In this document: positions 38,793-50,950 of the stretch, piece by piece
Position numbering within the stretch: position 1 is the stretch's first letter
Layout: each line of letters starts with the position of its first letter
Assembly (NCBI GenBank): GCA_013398055.1
Contig: VZRS01014569.1
Span: 1 to 64,000 of the forward strand
Length of the DNA stretch: 64,000 nt
Reading direction: 5' to 3'
Source of the DNA: Ifrita kowaldi
Lineage: Eukaryota > Chordata > Aves > Passeriformes > Cinclosomatidae
Translations under genes and position numbers: made by a program
Notes under the pieces: generated by a model
What the model saw: the letters and a program-made list of their open reading frames with translations, nothing else
Database searches by the model: none
What the model was told of the DNA's origin: nothing

Positions 38793-38793
38793 N
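38793..38793. other. Single-N junction
   Basis: One N separates the end of block C copy 1 from the start of block A copy 2. A lone N at a repeat boundary looks like a join made by assembly or gap-filling software. Confidence 0.95.
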
Positions 38794-39984
38794 AACAAGA
38801 CTCTTCTCTAGGCCATCACACACACATGACAACAAAAAATTAATCTAGATTAATATGTGGCTTTTACTGGCTTTAATCCATATTGTCCTCCAAAACATCT
38901 GAGCGCTATCAAGTAGTCACAGAGTGAGCACCGGAAGATATGTCCATTGCAGATAATTCTCTGTGCTGCTGCCCTGTGTAGGAAAAGTTCTGTCATATAT
39001 GAGATATTTTGCTGAATGTGAAGCTGAGGGACAGTCTGATATTGAAGTTTTGCTGGAAGATTTTTAGGACAATTGAATAAAATAGAAGAGACGAGACTCT
39101 GGGTCTTGACAGCATTCATTCACTCATTCATTCATTCATGAGTTTTCAGGAATTCCGTTATGAAATTGCTGAGCTGCAGTATGTTTCATTTTGCATAAAT
39201 AAGCTTTGTTGTCAAAGGAAAGATAGGAAATGTGACAGTCACCTTTAAAATGGCTTCAGGGATAAATTTTGTCATGATTCACAGTCAAATCAGTAGGAAC
39301 AACAAGAAGAGTTGAATTAGTAGATGTGGGTAGGACAGATCCACCAAACCCATAGTGGAAAAGAGGCTTCAGCTAAAATAATGAAATTTATTTTAGAAAA
39401 GCTTTTCATGAGGCCCTTCAGTACAGTCTCAGTAAAAAAGTAAATTTTCACAAGACAAAGGAACAAATCATCATCACAACTTGAAACAACTAAGAAGATG
39501 GAAAGGAAAAGTTAGGGATAAATGTTAAATTTATACAACTGAAGGAAGCTCACAGTGGAAATCCACAGAGATCCATGCTCTTTAAGAACATAAAAAACAG
39601 TAGAAAAGGAGGGTGAAGAGCTATGTGGCAAAGACTGCAGATGAAGTAATGTAATGAAATCTAGAAACAACTGGAAAGTTATAGGAAAGTCTCATAAGAC
39701 TGAATGAGCGGGGGAAAATGGCAGATCCAATACATATGCCAAACAGTATAGATAGAAATCATATATGCACGGCCAAGGATTATACTTTAGCTTTACTCAG
39801 TCATGGTAAAGATCTGGGAAATGCTGAGTGCAATGCCTGATAAAACATCCCTCCAGTGCTCAAGTGCAGTCAAAATTTAAGCAGAGAGCTACCAGAAGGG
39901 TACAGGCAAACATAAAGCATCTATATGCTCTATATAAATTCACGAGATATGAATTGATGAAAAGCCTTTAAATCTAGCGTCTAG
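38794..39984. repeat. Direct duplication A, copy 2 (1191 bp)
   Basis: Near-identical to 36738-37928. This copy continues without a break into unique segment D, so it is the more complete version of the locus on the right-hand side. Confidence 0.97.
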
Positions 39985-40502
39985 TCCCAATGACCCCATT
40001 CTTTTCTTATTTACAGTCATTGTGAGCAATGGGTTATTAAGGTAAATGGACTTTTGTTTTGACCCTGAGGGGTGGCTCTTGTGTTAAGTAACATGACTAA
40101 CAGCTGTCAGACATTTGTTCGAAGTCCATATCCCGAGAAAAATTACACTTAAGAATAAGACAACAATTGGATATTGACAGGCAGGCGTGATGACATAAGT
40201 TTTGCAGAATGAGTAATTTTTGAGTATTCACAGTAACCTGGTGTACAAAGGGTAGATTTTTCACTGGTATTGTAAATTAGACCCCCTATCAGGTCCCTCA
40301 GGCTGAACAAGCACAGACACTGATTATTTCTGAGCAGGTCCCTCACTAGATACATTATTACTGGCAACACAATCTTTTAAATTGTTTTACAGACCCCTTA
40401 ATTTTAGGATATTCCATTTTCTTCCCTATTGCTAAAAGACATTTCCAATCAATATCCAGGTTTGTTGAATTCTTCCCACCCCCACCCCCCCACACACACC
40501 CC
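39985..40502. other. Segment D, unique sequence right of block A
   Basis: 518 bp following copy 2 of block A. A 73-codon minus frame at 40149-40370 is not recognisable. It ends in a C-rich tract immediately before a single N. Confidence 0.7.
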
Positions 40503-40503
40503 N
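40475..40503. repeat. C-rich / CA low-complexity tract ending at a single N
   Basis: CCCACC/CCCCC runs followed by (CA)n and CCCC, then N at 40503. Such tracts commonly stop sequencing or assembly, which fits the break here. Confidence 0.9.
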
Positions 40504-40938
40504 CGGTATGGTTGAATTAGGGTCCTGGCTGAGGCTGTGAGAGATGTGATGGAGCTATGCACAGAACAGAGTGGAGCCCACATCTCCAGGGTTTAGGTGA
40601 CATGAAGGACAACTGACAGCAGAGGCAGTGCAGATGCAGGGCAACCAGGATCATGTTAGAGGCAGGGGATGGATGCTTGGGGACACAGACCTGCTCACGT
40701 TGTCGTGGCTGCTGAGCTCAGGGCTGCTCTGCCTGCCTTTGGTCAGAGGAGTCTGCAGGTCACTCGGGTCAGGTAAGCAAGTGTGGATGGACAGCAAGCT
40801 GAGCCTCTGGGAGTCTCCCTTCCTGTTTTTCTCCAGGGGAAGCACAGCCATTGAATGACTGTTTCGTGGAAGTCAGACTAAACTCTTTAAGATCTGCCCT
40901 CACTTTTTGAAGAACAAAATACTGCTGCTGTTATGGCG
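40504..40938. repeat. Direct duplication C, copy 2 (435 bp)
   Basis: Matches 38357-38792 apart from a one-base deletion. It starts directly after the N at 40503 and runs without a break into the unique sequence to the right, so it is the copy joined to the correct right flank. Confidence 0.96.
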
Positions 40939-41773
40939 AGAAGAGCAGAGACAGCTTGGCTTCTGTTTATACACAGACTGCAAACAGCAATTCTGCTGTG
41001 CAGAGCACTCAGCTCAGTGCATCTTCCTCTGAACACCTTTCCCCTGGGGCTCATTGGCAGGCGTCAGCTCCCTGACTCCCTGACTGATGCTTAAGACTCC
41101 CTGGCATGGTCTGGAGTGCTCTAACTAAAAGGGCAGCTCCTCTTGGTTGGGGCAGTCGTGTCAGCCACAGCCCCCTCACCTCTGAAGCTGAAATTATTTT
41201 GTAAAAATGCCACTGCAGCAACTATGGGCAGACAGCTCTGCCCCTCCCTTGTCAGTCACAGCTATCTGCCGGCTGCCTCTGCGCTTTTCATCTCCCTTGC
41301 AAGTTGGAGGAAAAGAAATAATACATAGCTCAGCTGTTTCTGTCTGGAGGCATTTAAGCTGGTAAGGCTCAGCTGTATAAATCTTCCCAGCTGTGAGAAC
41401 CTCAGTGCTTTTATTCCCATGATAAAGCCTTTGGCTCTAAATGTGTTTCAGGGATATTCAAAGTGGAAATCTTTCTCTCCATCTGGGGAATTGCTTGGTG
41501 TCGACTGACAAGGAAATGGAAGGTCAGTAGCATTAAAAAAAAAAAAAAAAAAGGCACCCTGGGTTATAGAATTAACTTTATACTAAACCTCAGTGTGTGT
41601 TTTAGGAAGAGAGGAGTGGGAAGGAGGCATGGGGGATGGGAGGTTTGACTTGCGCAGAGCCCTTCATTGGAAAACTAATGCAGCCATCCCCAAGGCACTG
41701 TGCTGCTAAGATCTGGCATTTTCCTGCTCCAATGGAAAAGGAAGACCGATACTTTCCCTTATAGTAACCTTTG

Positions 41774-41785
41774 CTGATTAATCAG
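41774..41785. promoter_or_regulatory. Candidate homeodomain palindrome
   Basis: CTGATTAATCAG is a perfect 12-bp palindrome centred on GATTAATC, a form recognised by some homeodomain dimers. It lies in repeat-poor sequence with GATCAAAGATCAA (TCF/LEF-like) at 41903-41915. A regulatory role is inference only. A 12-bp palindrome can occur by chance in 64 kb. Confidence 0.25.
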
Positions 41786-42755
41786 TGTTGTGACATTGAA
41801 GTCAGTTCCAGTGGGAAATAATTGCTGTCGGTCTCAGACACAATATGGAAATAAGATGCCGTGGTGACAGCAATTGTTCTGAAGGGCTGGCAAGGAAATA
41901 CCGATCAAAGATCAATGTCTGGCAGGCAAAGTGTTCACTTAAAGTCAAGGAGAGAATAGTTTAGGCAGAGAGATTTCTCTTGGAACTGACAGGGTCTGGA
42001 CAGGGAATGGGCAAACTCAAATAAAAACCTGAATACAAGGAAATTGTAGTGCTGCAGATTGAAACCCAGGGCTCAGACTTGCAGCTGGGCATGAGGAACT
42101 ACTAATCTGAAGGGTATTTCAAAGGTCAGCTGCTCAGATGGGTAAGGCAGCATCCTTGCTATGCTGCTAGGGTTTGGCTTCCACTCTGGGTTCTGCTGAA
42201 CCTTCCCTGTTGGTGACCATGAACATGATCTCAGTTGCTTTTTCTGCCTCCATTTTTCACCTACAAAAAGAGCGATGAGCCCTTTCCTTTCTCCAAGGGC
42301 GTTGCTAAGATATCTAAATACCCCTTGCTCAGACACTAAGGTAATGAGTTGAGATGGACTTGAGATGTTTTTGCTGCTCAAACTTAGGTGATTAAATGTG
42401 TCCCATTGGTATATAATTATAATTTTCTTTCAAACAAGTCACAAAGAGCTCTGTTTGTGGAGCCAATATATACAAGTTTATAACTGGAAGAACTTATGGT
42501 CCATCCAGCTAGGTTTTACTCTTGGGTCCCTAAAAACAGTCAATTTTCTACTTCTTCACCACCCCAGTAAGATCATACGTAACAGATTGAATATCCTGGC
42601 GTGATCCATTCCTCAGCAGACAACTGTATGGGAAAGCTAAAGGAGTCTCTGTTTCAGAGATAAGAAGTGCACAACAGTATTAACCTACTGACAAATTCAA
42701 TTTTAAACATGTAAGAGAGTTTCCCAAGCATATAATATTCCAAAGGACTGGCTTT

Positions 42756-42782
42756 TTAATAATAATAAATAAATAAATAAAT
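42756..42782. repeat. (AAT)n/(AAAT)n microsatellite
   Basis: A short run of AAT then AAAT units. Confidence 0.9.
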
Positions 42783-45700
42783 CACCTAACTCTAAGGAGT
42801 GATATATTGTCAGCATTAACAATACCTTAATGATATTTCTCCTCTGGGAATAAATACATGGATTTGAATAATATGCAGAGCTATCAACAAAGCAGAAGCA
42901 AATACAGCACCTACCATTTCCCCTGACTCTCATATTTCTAGGAGGTAAATGAAAGCAAACCAAAGCAAATCACTGTGATCATGAAAACATATGGCATCAA
43001 AAGCAAGGGACTGCTCCACATGGCTTACATGGGAAACAGAATCTGACTTCCATCAGCATAATGAGAATTTGTTTCCATGCTGTTCTGATAAAGCGGGCCT
43101 CAGCTAGAAGGATAAATATGTTGGTGTCTGGGGATAAATTTAATTATTTTACATTTTTCATTGGTTTTATATGACCAAGGAATGCAACTTCTTGCCTGCC
43201 ATTAGCAGGACTTGGATGGCTCATTGCTGCCTGCAGTAAATTACTCCAGATAAGCAAAATCCCACAGGAATGAGCTGAAAGAAGGGAAATGAAGAGCAAC
43301 CTGTGAGAATCAGCACACAGTGTGTTGGCAATAACAGCCTGCAATAGTACCCTTGGTACTGACAAGTCCCCAGCTGCACGGATCCAGGGAAGGATGAACT
43401 GAGAAAAGAGATGGGTTTTTCTGGGTAGGAAATGGTAACTGATACCTTGACTCAGAGTTTAAGCTTCACCACTGATGTCTCGTTTCTAAGACATTTAGAA
43501 AGAAAGAGGTGTCTCATGAACTTGTGAGGTGTCCTCTTACACTGCTGGTGTTGTGTCACATGCAGTGCATGGACCTTAAGCCTTGGTGCAAAGTCCAGCC
43601 AGGCAGATCAGCTGGGAACCTTAGAGAGGTAATTTTACTCACCACAGGAATGGCCTGAGAGTCCAGTAAAGATAAGTCTATTTCCCTCTCTCCAAAGGAA
43701 AAATAAAAAAAATATGTAATTCCGTAGTAGGACTTGAAGGGCTGTTGGCTCTAGCCCACGAGTTACCTCTATGAAGAACAAATCAGTCCACTTCTCAGGG
43801 CTGCCCACCCAGCCCTTTGCCTGCCTTGATCTTTTAGATGGCCCAAATTCTCAAAGTTATTAGTACACATCACACCTACTGAAGTGATTCTCGAAAATTG
43901 ATCTTAGTGGGAAATGGCATCCAAATTCTGATGATGATGGAAGCTAAGGTCTTTTTGAGACAAAATATGGTAGTGTAGAACATCTGCCACAATGAGACTT
44001 TGCTGAGGGTTAATGCAATACTGAAGGATAGTCCTTACACTATAATTTTAATTGTCTTTCACTCAGAAATTTCTATAGCATTTCCTATGTCCATGTCCTT
44101 TTTTTTCTCACCTGTTATGTCAGATGAAAGATGACCATCAATCAATATGAATCATGCGCCAGAGCTTGTTTTTGCCAGCTCTGAGAAGGCTGTGCATTAA
44201 AATGGGCAGGAAGAAAATTAATGACCTACCAGGCACAAATCACAATTGCAGCATTACAGAAGTTGTACAGAGAAAAACTAATTAAACTGACTGCCACGAA
44301 CCCAGGACAAGAAACTGGGAAATGTGCCAAAACAGCTCCCAAAATAGCTCCTTTCAAAAATGCAAAATGTTTTTTTTCCTCTTCTTTCCTCACTTCCCTC
44401 CCCTTTGTAGCCAACCTGACATTTATTTCAGCGTAGAACATCCAGGCAGTACCTTTCTTCCGTCTAGTCTCAAAAACATTCTGCAAATTAAGGTTAGTGT
44501 TCTATGCACAGAACAGCTATTCCTCATGAAATCCATCACATTTCATAAATGACCATAGTATATCTGGTCCTATTAAAGAGCCTCCCCTCTACCAGCATTC
44601 CCAGTGGATGGACCTCAGCCTTGTCCCAGTATGGCCGTCCTTATGCTCTCATTAAAGAAATAGGCATCAAGATGGAGTGTTGCCAGAAACAGATGATGAA
44701 AAAGGAGGTGAAAGAGTCAAAATACATCTACTGAAAACCTGTTGGAGAGAAATGACACACAAAAGAAATTGCCAAGGAAAAGGACTCTCTGAGACTGGGT
44801 GCCAGTGTTAGACAGAAGATCTGCGTGCAGTGCCTCTCTCTCTCCCAGATTTTTTGTTGGTGACACTGGAAGACTCACGTTTTCTGTATGTCACTTCACC
44901 ATTTAGAAAATTATGTTTTCCTTTCCAGTTAGGCCCTATAGCTCTTCAGGATAAGAAAATATCTCTTATTACCCGTATGTCAAACACCATAGACTCTTTA
45001 GAAAAATAAATTGTACATTGTCCTTTTCTGGCTCCGCTTTTTCTTTATTTGCATTTAGAACCATCTTTGGTGCACATTAGAGAAAGAGATGCATAAACCC
45101 TTCTAAATATGACATAAGTTATTTTGGTTTTGGTTAGTTTGGTTAATTGCAACCCAGAACTAGAGCACAGACATGCAATGAATGGGAAATTCAGAAGTTG
45201 CTCCTATATCCCAGCTGTCAGAATGTACCTCATTTCCAAGCTCATGTAGACAGGAATTCCATCTCTAAAAACATTGTAGTATGCCAATGTGTTAATTTGT
45301 TATTTTATGAGGTTAATATGGAAGAGTAGGAAGCTGCATCCCTTTATCTTCAGCAGTCTTATGCTGATTTATGCTAAAGAAGTCCTACAGAGAGGGAGAG
45401 ATATAAAATGCATGTTTACACTGTAATCAAGATTAAAAGGAATAAAGTATGTTTGTTTCTACTATCAAGTTTGGCCAGTGATAAAATATTTTTCAGGAGA
45501 GCTGACAGCCCCATACTGCTTTTTCCCAGAGACTGATGATTCTGACTCTGGGGAGAAACTTCATTCACCCAAGTGCTGTGTCATTCTCATAAAGGCACAA
45601 TACAGATTCCCCCATGCACAACCAGAAGTTCCTCGAGTATCATCAAGTTAAGCTGAAAGTGCCAGGTTGGAAGTGAGCAGCAAAGAGATATTGATCACAG

Positions 45701-48700
45701 AGACAAATTTTAAAATAGCAATTTTAAACCACTCTTGCCAGAGGGCAGCTGGATTCCAGAGAGTGTGACAGCAGCTACTCCATCCTTCTGTTTCTTCAGT
45801 CAGTTCCAGGCAAAGTTGTACCTAGGTTCCCTAAACCCTCCCCTTGTCTAGCTGCTGTGTAACTCATGCTAGCAGATTGGGGGTCCATGGTGAAGTTTTT
45901 TATTCACCAGACAGAAGAGATGCAGCTGGTTTTTTCCCTTGTTGAATCGATCTGTCAGTTCTTTATGTTTTTATGGAAAAAAAAATAGTTTAGGTCTGAA
46001 ACTCGGCCCACTTAAGGATGTATGTGCAGACTGACAATTTAGATTAAACTCTGATGTTGTTCATCAGTTCTCAGATAAAATTTTCAGAAGTAACTAAGTG
46101 ACTTAGGATCCTTCTTCTCAGTTGTAGTTAAAATACTTAAGAATTTATATCACAGTGGAAGTCTGAGCCAGACATTTACCTAGACAGCCATTGGGAGGTA
46201 ATTTGATTCAGGTCTCAGGGTCACCTAGGCTTTTTTGAAGATACTCTAGTTATTTTTTAATTGGATGAGATCCTGAGAATAGGCTAAGGGAGGTCTGAGT
46301 AGTACTGCATGCATCTATAGTCTGTGCTAAATATTGTACAGTTTGGTCATTTCTCCAGAAAGTAATACATTTGTTAGACCAGGATAAACTCACCAATGTC
46401 AAAAAAGTTTGCTTGTGGGTGAAGAGCAGTAGTAGTTGCATAGATAAAATCCCTAATCCTTTATGCAATAGATCCAGGGCACAGTGAACTAAATGCCATT
46501 TCTCCAGGCTTTAAACATATATGCACTTAAACCAGCCCTCTGGGATATAGGAGTGTCTGTGCTGGAAGTTCGCCTGAAGTTTAAAGCACTAAAATAGCAT
46601 TTCAGCCATAGCAGAAGTCGAATGATTTTAGCAAAATTGTGACCACAGGATTAACTGTTGCCCTCCCAAATTTGCAGCAGCACAGTATTCTTTTCTCTTT
46701 GTCAGAGAGGGGTGTGCCATTAGGGCTGAGGTGTGGTCAAAACAGCACGGTCAAGACATCAGTGAATTTGGGCTCTGTCCTTTTGCATGCTAGTTTTCAG
46801 CATTAAGGAACGACTGCATCAGCAGCTGGGATCAGTAGGAGGCAGGGATGAAAATGTACACCTAGTACACATCATGGCCTGCATCTTTAGAGATCTGGCA
46901 TATACTTGCACAGACACTTGCCTCCCTATTTCCTTCTATCCTCCTCATATGTGCTGGCTGGGATGGCAGTGGGGGAAACCTCCATTAAGTACAGACCTGC
47001 AGGGAGACACTGGGCTGTTGCTGACTGTGAGCACATGCCTAGAAATTGGCAATTATTATGGCACACTTGTCTGCTTGAATTTTTGCTCTATTCCTGCACT
47101 GGCCCAAAATCCAGAGGGTTGTAAAGTGGTTTACAGCTCAGGTCCATTGCTCTCTTGGCTGTATGTTGCTCAGTGCATGTAGTTACTTTCTAACTGATCA
47201 ATCTTGTCAACAAGAAATTAGCAAGTATTTAGCTTCTCATTTCTCTGGATATAATGATAGATTCATAGACATTAAGTGGCTGGTACTTACAGCACCTCAT
47301 ATTAGTCTTAGACTGTGGCTAAAGCACCAAATTCTAATTGTGGGACATAGGATTCAACCTCATGGCTCCAACTGTCATGTCTAACTCAGGTATGTATCTC
47401 AAGGGATAAGGACAAAATTAAAACAAATTCTCCTCCTAATACTGTGAAATCTGATTAGTGCAGAAAGGGCAGCTCTGAGCCGGTATTTGATATGGTGATG
47501 ATCACATTTAACCCCGTTAGTCATTCCTGATTTGCTTAGCATGTGCATCATGCTGGACAAAACAATATTCAGAGACCAAATCAATATGTTTCTTTTAACA
47601 CTGGGTGTGCCCTTGGTTCTTTCAGTACACAATGACCTCAAATGCTGACATCCAGATTTGATCCAAGTTTTTATTCTACTTTACAGAGATAAGCAGAATG
47701 GAGAACTCCTGATTCCAGCACTAAGGGAAGCAGGAGTTACTACCATTCTGGCAATATAATAGAAGTTATTTTGTGCATCATAGTGTATCCAGTGGCATCA
47801 TTAATTGTTCACTGATCCCCTGTACCTAAAAGGTTGCAGCAGGCTTGTTTGCCAGCATCAGTTAAACAGAACAATGGCTGTGATTGGAAAAATATTGAAC
47901 ACTTTCTATGCTGATGTTATGTCTTGCCACAGTTCTTTTTCTGCTGGGTTACTCTGTTCTGACCTGTCATGAAACACCTGTTCTTCAAGTGATGTCTTTG
48001 CATGTTTTGTCTGTTAGTCTCTTTTTCTCTCTGTTTCCCCTTTGTGAAAACATAGTTTTGACAGTGACTTTGGAAAACCTCACAGCTGTTTTTCTTATTC
48101 TGAAGTCACTCCACCACCCACAAAGGAACCCACTTGGCTTTTCTTTACGACACTGCCATTGTGTGGGTCCGTAAAACACCCTGCTTCTTCAAAACTGTGC
48201 AGCCAGACACTGTTGTGCTATTTTATTTGTCTCTTTGTAATTTTGGTTTTGGGTAAAACTGGATTTCTTCTCTAGGACAATGATGCAGGGGGAGGAAGGG
48301 AGCAAAATTTAAGAAAGAGAAAAGCCTGATGGTCAGTAAATAATGAAAAACAGCAATGTAGCTGAAAAGACTTCATGAATCAATGAGTCATCTGGACAAA
48401 GGCATGTTGTAGAGCTAGGAGTCAGGGAAACATCTAGACATTTGGCAAATCCAATGAGCTCAAATAACAGATATATTTAGCAATGCTGTGTGACATGAAG
48501 GATGAATCTCATAGTCAGGTTAACCCTTCAACAATGGCAGGCATAATGCCAGTCATCTAAGCACTGACTGAGATACTGGACAGCAAAAGTCGTGTCTTCC
48601 CATGGGGTGAGATTGATGTAGATAGGTGCATAAATAGTCATTTTTCTATTCCACCCTTGTTTTTGTGAGAGTGACATCCACATGAAAAGCTGTAGTAAAC

Positions 48701-50778
48701 TACTCCATACAAGGTTATCCAACCAGACTCAGGAAAAAAAAAAAGGTATTTGTTCTAAGAACGATGATGATGTTTTTACACCTCTCTGCAGAGCAGATGC
48801 AAGGAGCTCCTTTTTTGATGTCATACAGAAAGCCCAATCCCAGACCCAACAGTATCGGTCGTGGAAGCGGGCCAGGATCAGTAACTATCTGTGCCACTCA
48901 AAGGTGTAGAAGGGCAGACCAGAATTGTCAAAATCAGGCTTTATCATTTCCACAAACTGTGAGGACTGTACAGTTCCAGGACAAGTCTATCAGGGAGGGT
49001 CACCGCAGACAGAAAAGTGAACTGAACCGATGCAGGATTCAGGAGATTGAGATCAAACCTACCAGTAGCACAACAGAGAGGTGGAAGATTGGATTCAAGT
49101 ATTTTATCTACTTTAAGAGACTTATCTGTGCCTCTTCCACAGTGAAGAAACTTGTTCTCTGAGGTTAGCTGCCAGTAGGGCAGGTACTACTCATTGATTG
49201 TATTTCTCAGGCTGGTACCTGGTAACTAGCAGTGTCCAGGTTAGAACAAGGAATTTTTTCAGAATATAATTTCAGGGAATAGCTTTGGTTTTCATTCAGT
49301 TTCAGAAAGACTTAAGAAAATTAAATAAGAGAAATCCCCTTTTTTTTCTATCTGAAAACATTTCTCTGTTTCACCTCTGATTGATATGGCCAGTGTTCCT
49401 CAAAGGTCCTCAGAGGGTCACTGAGAATATATCTAACTATACACCAGCCCCAGACACTCTGGGGGAGGTGGCTCTCTTTTAGGGAGATTAATACAATGTC
49501 ATTTTACCACAGAAAAGAGGTTAGCTCTGATATTGATACCTCTGCTAACTGCTCAATTATTTTCACCCCAGGATAGGAAAAGCCTATGACAGACACTACA
49601 GAAAGGAGAAAATAGAAAGATTAGGAAACATAAAACTGAATGGCAGCAAAAGCTGGCTCACTCTCACCAGTATTAATTGAAAGGATATTTCCAATAACCT
49701 TTGTTTAAGTTAAAGGAGAGCACAGTTTTCCGATATTGGATTAGAATTTAAGGTTAAGTCCAGCCCCTATCATGACCTTGTTGTAGTCTTGACCACTCAG
49801 TCATTGTGCAGTCTGAGTCTTTTTCAGAAAAATGGGGCTCACATTGCTTTCTCAGCGACTGTACAGTTTCCCACAAGGCAGAACCCACTGTGGTTCCCTC
49901 TCTCCCCAGAGTGTGTAGATGAGCCCCAAGCTGAAATTACAAAGTGTTGTGACCATGTTGTCTCTACTCATGAGTGGTTTGTTAGCACAGGATAACCAGG
50001 ATCCATGGGCTGGTCCAAAAACTCGGACAGTAAAATTAATATTGCATTTCAAATAGAGACTTGCTTTTGACTGCTGCATCCGGCCACCCTATAGCTGTCA
50101 GAAAAAACACCTCACGGGTAAGTTGGTAACCAGTCTGTCTAAACTTTCAAGTATTTGCAGGGCATTATTTGTGAGCACTCTTCAGAGTGAGAATGATGCA
50201 ATTCATTAGAAAATGCATTTTCAGACAAATTTACACAGGAGAAAGGACTGACATCTCTTGAAGAAATCACTGCAAATGATTTATGCACTTTAAGTAAAAA
50301 TTGACTATGAAAGGTCGTTCGTCCCACAGCTTGTGGAGAAATTTATAGCTGATAAAAATGGTAGCATTCAGGCAGCGAATCTCTATCAAAACCAAACAAA
50401 TTTATTACAGTGTTTCAAAGCTTAATACTTCCTTCACAGAGCAAAACCACAAAATATGTGTAAGTTATGTTAGCGTCATGTGTCAATGGCCAAAAGAGAG
50501 AGGTTTTGAGATGGAAGGAATTCCATACAACATACCTTCTGTGCATTTAGTGAACATCAAAAATCAGCATATTCTAACTGCAATGTTTCTTGTTGCAGTT
50601 TTCTGGAAAGACAGTTTATCCTAAAATGTCAGCACACAGAAAGATGGAGGTAGGAGTACAGGACTACCCCACCAGTCTCTTTTCATCCTGGTTTTATAAT
50701 CCAAACAGAAAAAGTAAAGCAGATCTGTGAAGGAAAACAGAAACCTTACTGTTAGTATTTGGAAGTGCCATTCTTTGA

Positions 50779-50950
50779 AAAGAAATCAAAATACAAGTCA
50801 CAGTTGAGTTATCAAGTCCCTAACCTTGCCCTGATGATCTACGTATTTTATTAAAAATCTATGAAAGAAATCAAAATACAAGTCACAGTTGAGTTATCAA
50901 GTCCCTAACCTTGCCCTGATGATCTACGTATTTTATTAAAAATCTATGAA
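50779..50950. repeat. Perfect tandem duplication, 85-bp unit, two copies
   Basis: Copy 1 is 50779-50863 and copy 2 is 50864-50948, with a further two matching bases. I see no mismatch between the copies. The unit starts AAAGAAATCA and ends AATCTATG followed by A. It is not a known element. The length is close to the 88-bp duplication at 20.4 kb, but the sequences are unrelated. Confidence 0.95.

Larger units (their letters stand above)
40939..50778. other. Long repeat-poor unique stretch, about 9.8 kb
   Basis: No gene or mobile element is recognised. Simple repeats are an 18-base A run near 41536-41552, (AAAT)n at 42756-42782 and an A run near 48734-48745. The larger open frames (131 codons on plus at 46787-47182 and 132 codons on plus at 48764-49162) show no domain, and other frames are open across parts of each. 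Two patches rich in homeodomain- or TCF-like motifs (41770-41960 and 44130-44290) are listed as findings. Confidence 0.6.

Noticed and set aside
36794..39119. Apparent two-copy gene family (89-codon frames at 36794-37063 and 38850-39119, 76-codon frames at 38482 and 40628)
   Set aside because: The copies are identical because the DNA block is duplicated, probably by assembly. No recognisable domain and no independent sign of coding.
41377..41400. TATAAA flanked by CAGCTG motifs as a promoter
   Set aside because: No transcript, CpG island or open frame follows. These short motifs are common in AT-rich DNA.
46787..47182. 131-codon plus open frame
   Set aside because: No recognisable domain. 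A second plus frame is open over much of the same DNA, and the length is within reach of chance.
48764..49162. 132-codon plus open frame with basic residues
   Set aside because: Considered as a decayed retrogene, but no family resemblance, no poly-A tail at its end and no target duplication seen.
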